Below are positions 63,646-64,000 of a DNA stretch of 64,000 nt, one piece after another. The notes beneath the pieces are model-generated. The model worked only from the letters and a program-made list of their open reading frames with translations. It ran no database searches and had not been told where the DNA came from. Numbering within the stretch: the stretch's first letter is position 1; each line of letters opens with the position of its first letter. Source of the DNA: Occallatibacter riparius (lineage in GTDB: Bacteria; Acidobacteriota; Terriglobia; Terriglobales; Acidobacteriaceae); contig NZ_CP093313.1 of the NCBI RefSeq assembly GCF_025264625.1, positions 1,488,001 to 1,552,000 on the forward strand, in the 5' to 3' direction. A program made the translations under genes and the position numbers.

Positions 63646-64000
63646 GCCGTAATCCACCCCAGGCTGAGGCCCGGGTCTGTGATTCGGTTGTGATGGCCCT
63701 TAAGCTACTCTCACCGAAATCTAGGGAAACGAGGGGGATAGTGTGAATATCCCCTATATAGTACATACGGCTGCATTCTGTGCATAGGAATTCGTGCGCA
63801 GCGAAGGGAAGCCACGTCGATTGGTTCCGCGAATGAGGCTCGCCTGCTCGACCAGTTCGTGGAGAGTCGAGGGGATCCGATTCAGTCGAGAACTGCTGCG
63901 CGGTCGTACTCGATTAGGGTGCTGAGGCTTCAAAATGACGCACTTTGTACGCTTTCCAGCGTCAGGCCGCAATTGAATCAATAAGTTACCCGATTCGATC
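63646..64000. other. 355-bp upstream region of the kinase gene, to window end
   Basis: The only frame of size (63754-63981, minus) has no family signal or good ribosome binding site and is not called. The region contains the palindrome at 63734-63754 and an adjacent A/T-rich TATATAGTA stretch that could be a promoter. Confidence 0.4.
63734..63754. promoter_or_regulatory. Candidate operator: GGGGATA-N7-TATCCCC
   Basis: A perfect 7-bp inverted repeat with a 7-base centre lies about 90 bp upstream of the kinase start codon, beside the A/T-rich stretch CTATATAGTA. The size and symmetry fit a dimeric regulator site; the regulator is unknown. Confidence 0.45.

Noticed and set aside
63754..63981. 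A 75-codon minus-strand frame upstream of the kinase gene
   Set aside because: There is no ribosome binding site, no family likeness, and it overlaps the candidate promoter and operator.

Overview
The window reads as chromosomal DNA of a GC-rich soil-type bacterium, most likely an Acidobacteriota member (Terriglobia-like). This is an inference: there is no rRNA gene. It rests on the gene mix (DUF4382 lipoprotein, DUF4337 protein, secreted proteins built from Ig/MBG-like repeats, a Ser/Thr kinase-TPR protein, an N-terminal winged-helix-like domain joined to malectin domains, a Proteobacteria-style isc operon outside Proteobacteria) and on many dispersed hairpin elements in spacers. There is one tRNA gene, no CRISPR array and no intact mobile element.

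Layout. 1-9.1 kb: a clipped gene end, a secreted dihaem-type protein (haem-binding plus cytochrome P460), a membrane SpoIIE/PP2C phosphatase, a Rieske oxygenase, a secreted beta-propeller, a PAS-GAF-HD-GYP protein and a TonB-like protein. 9.1-15.2 kb: pirin and a DoxX-like membrane protein, a secreted DinB protein with a 40-residue membrane peptide, a low-GC DUF1801 gene, a secreted phosphoesterase with two C-terminal Ig-like repeats, and a double-PDZ protein. 15.4-22.3 kb: an ECF sigma factor with a zinc-finger anti-sigma carrying HEAT repeats, an RNase HI-like fusion, a DUF4382 lipoprotein, a small secreted protein, Mn-type superoxide dismutase and a TPR protein.

22.5-31 kb is a carbon block on the plus strand: GH15 glucoamylase, transketolase, ribose-5-phosphate isomerase B, a HAD hydrolase, short-form 6-phosphogluconate dehydrogenase and glucose-6-phosphate dehydrogenase. 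It could feed glucose from alpha-glucans into the pentose phosphate pathway, although no glucokinase or 6-phosphogluconolactonase is seen here. 31-44.5 kb is mixed housekeeping and accessory: an HI0933-type flavoprotein, TPR and malectin proteins, cysS, tsaD, cca, an SRPBCC protein, a class III aminotransferase and a YraN protein.

44.4-51.2 kb is a complete isc operon on the minus strand in the order iscR-iscS-iscU-(secreted CarboxypepD_reg-like ORF)-iscA-hscB-hscA-fdx-iscX. It is driven by a good sigma70-type promoter in front of iscR. The IscU LPPVK chaperone motif, the three IscR cluster cysteines and a tetracysteine N-terminus on HscB are all visible. Downstream lie pgsA, a tRNA-Val and a frameshifted integrase remnant abutting the tRNA 3' end. 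53.4-63.7 kb holds three very large genes: a double-esterase fusion, a 1401-residue secreted metzincin-like protein with eight tandem 21-bp repeats, and a Ser/Thr kinase-TPR protein.

The strongest unexplained structure is in the spacers. Several families of short palindromic elements recur, one with a compensatory stem change between copies and one with a conserved two-hairpin layout found twice (and degenerately a third time) around and within the isc operon. Short repeated words also fill many spacers and, in one case, lie in frame inside the RNase H gene.
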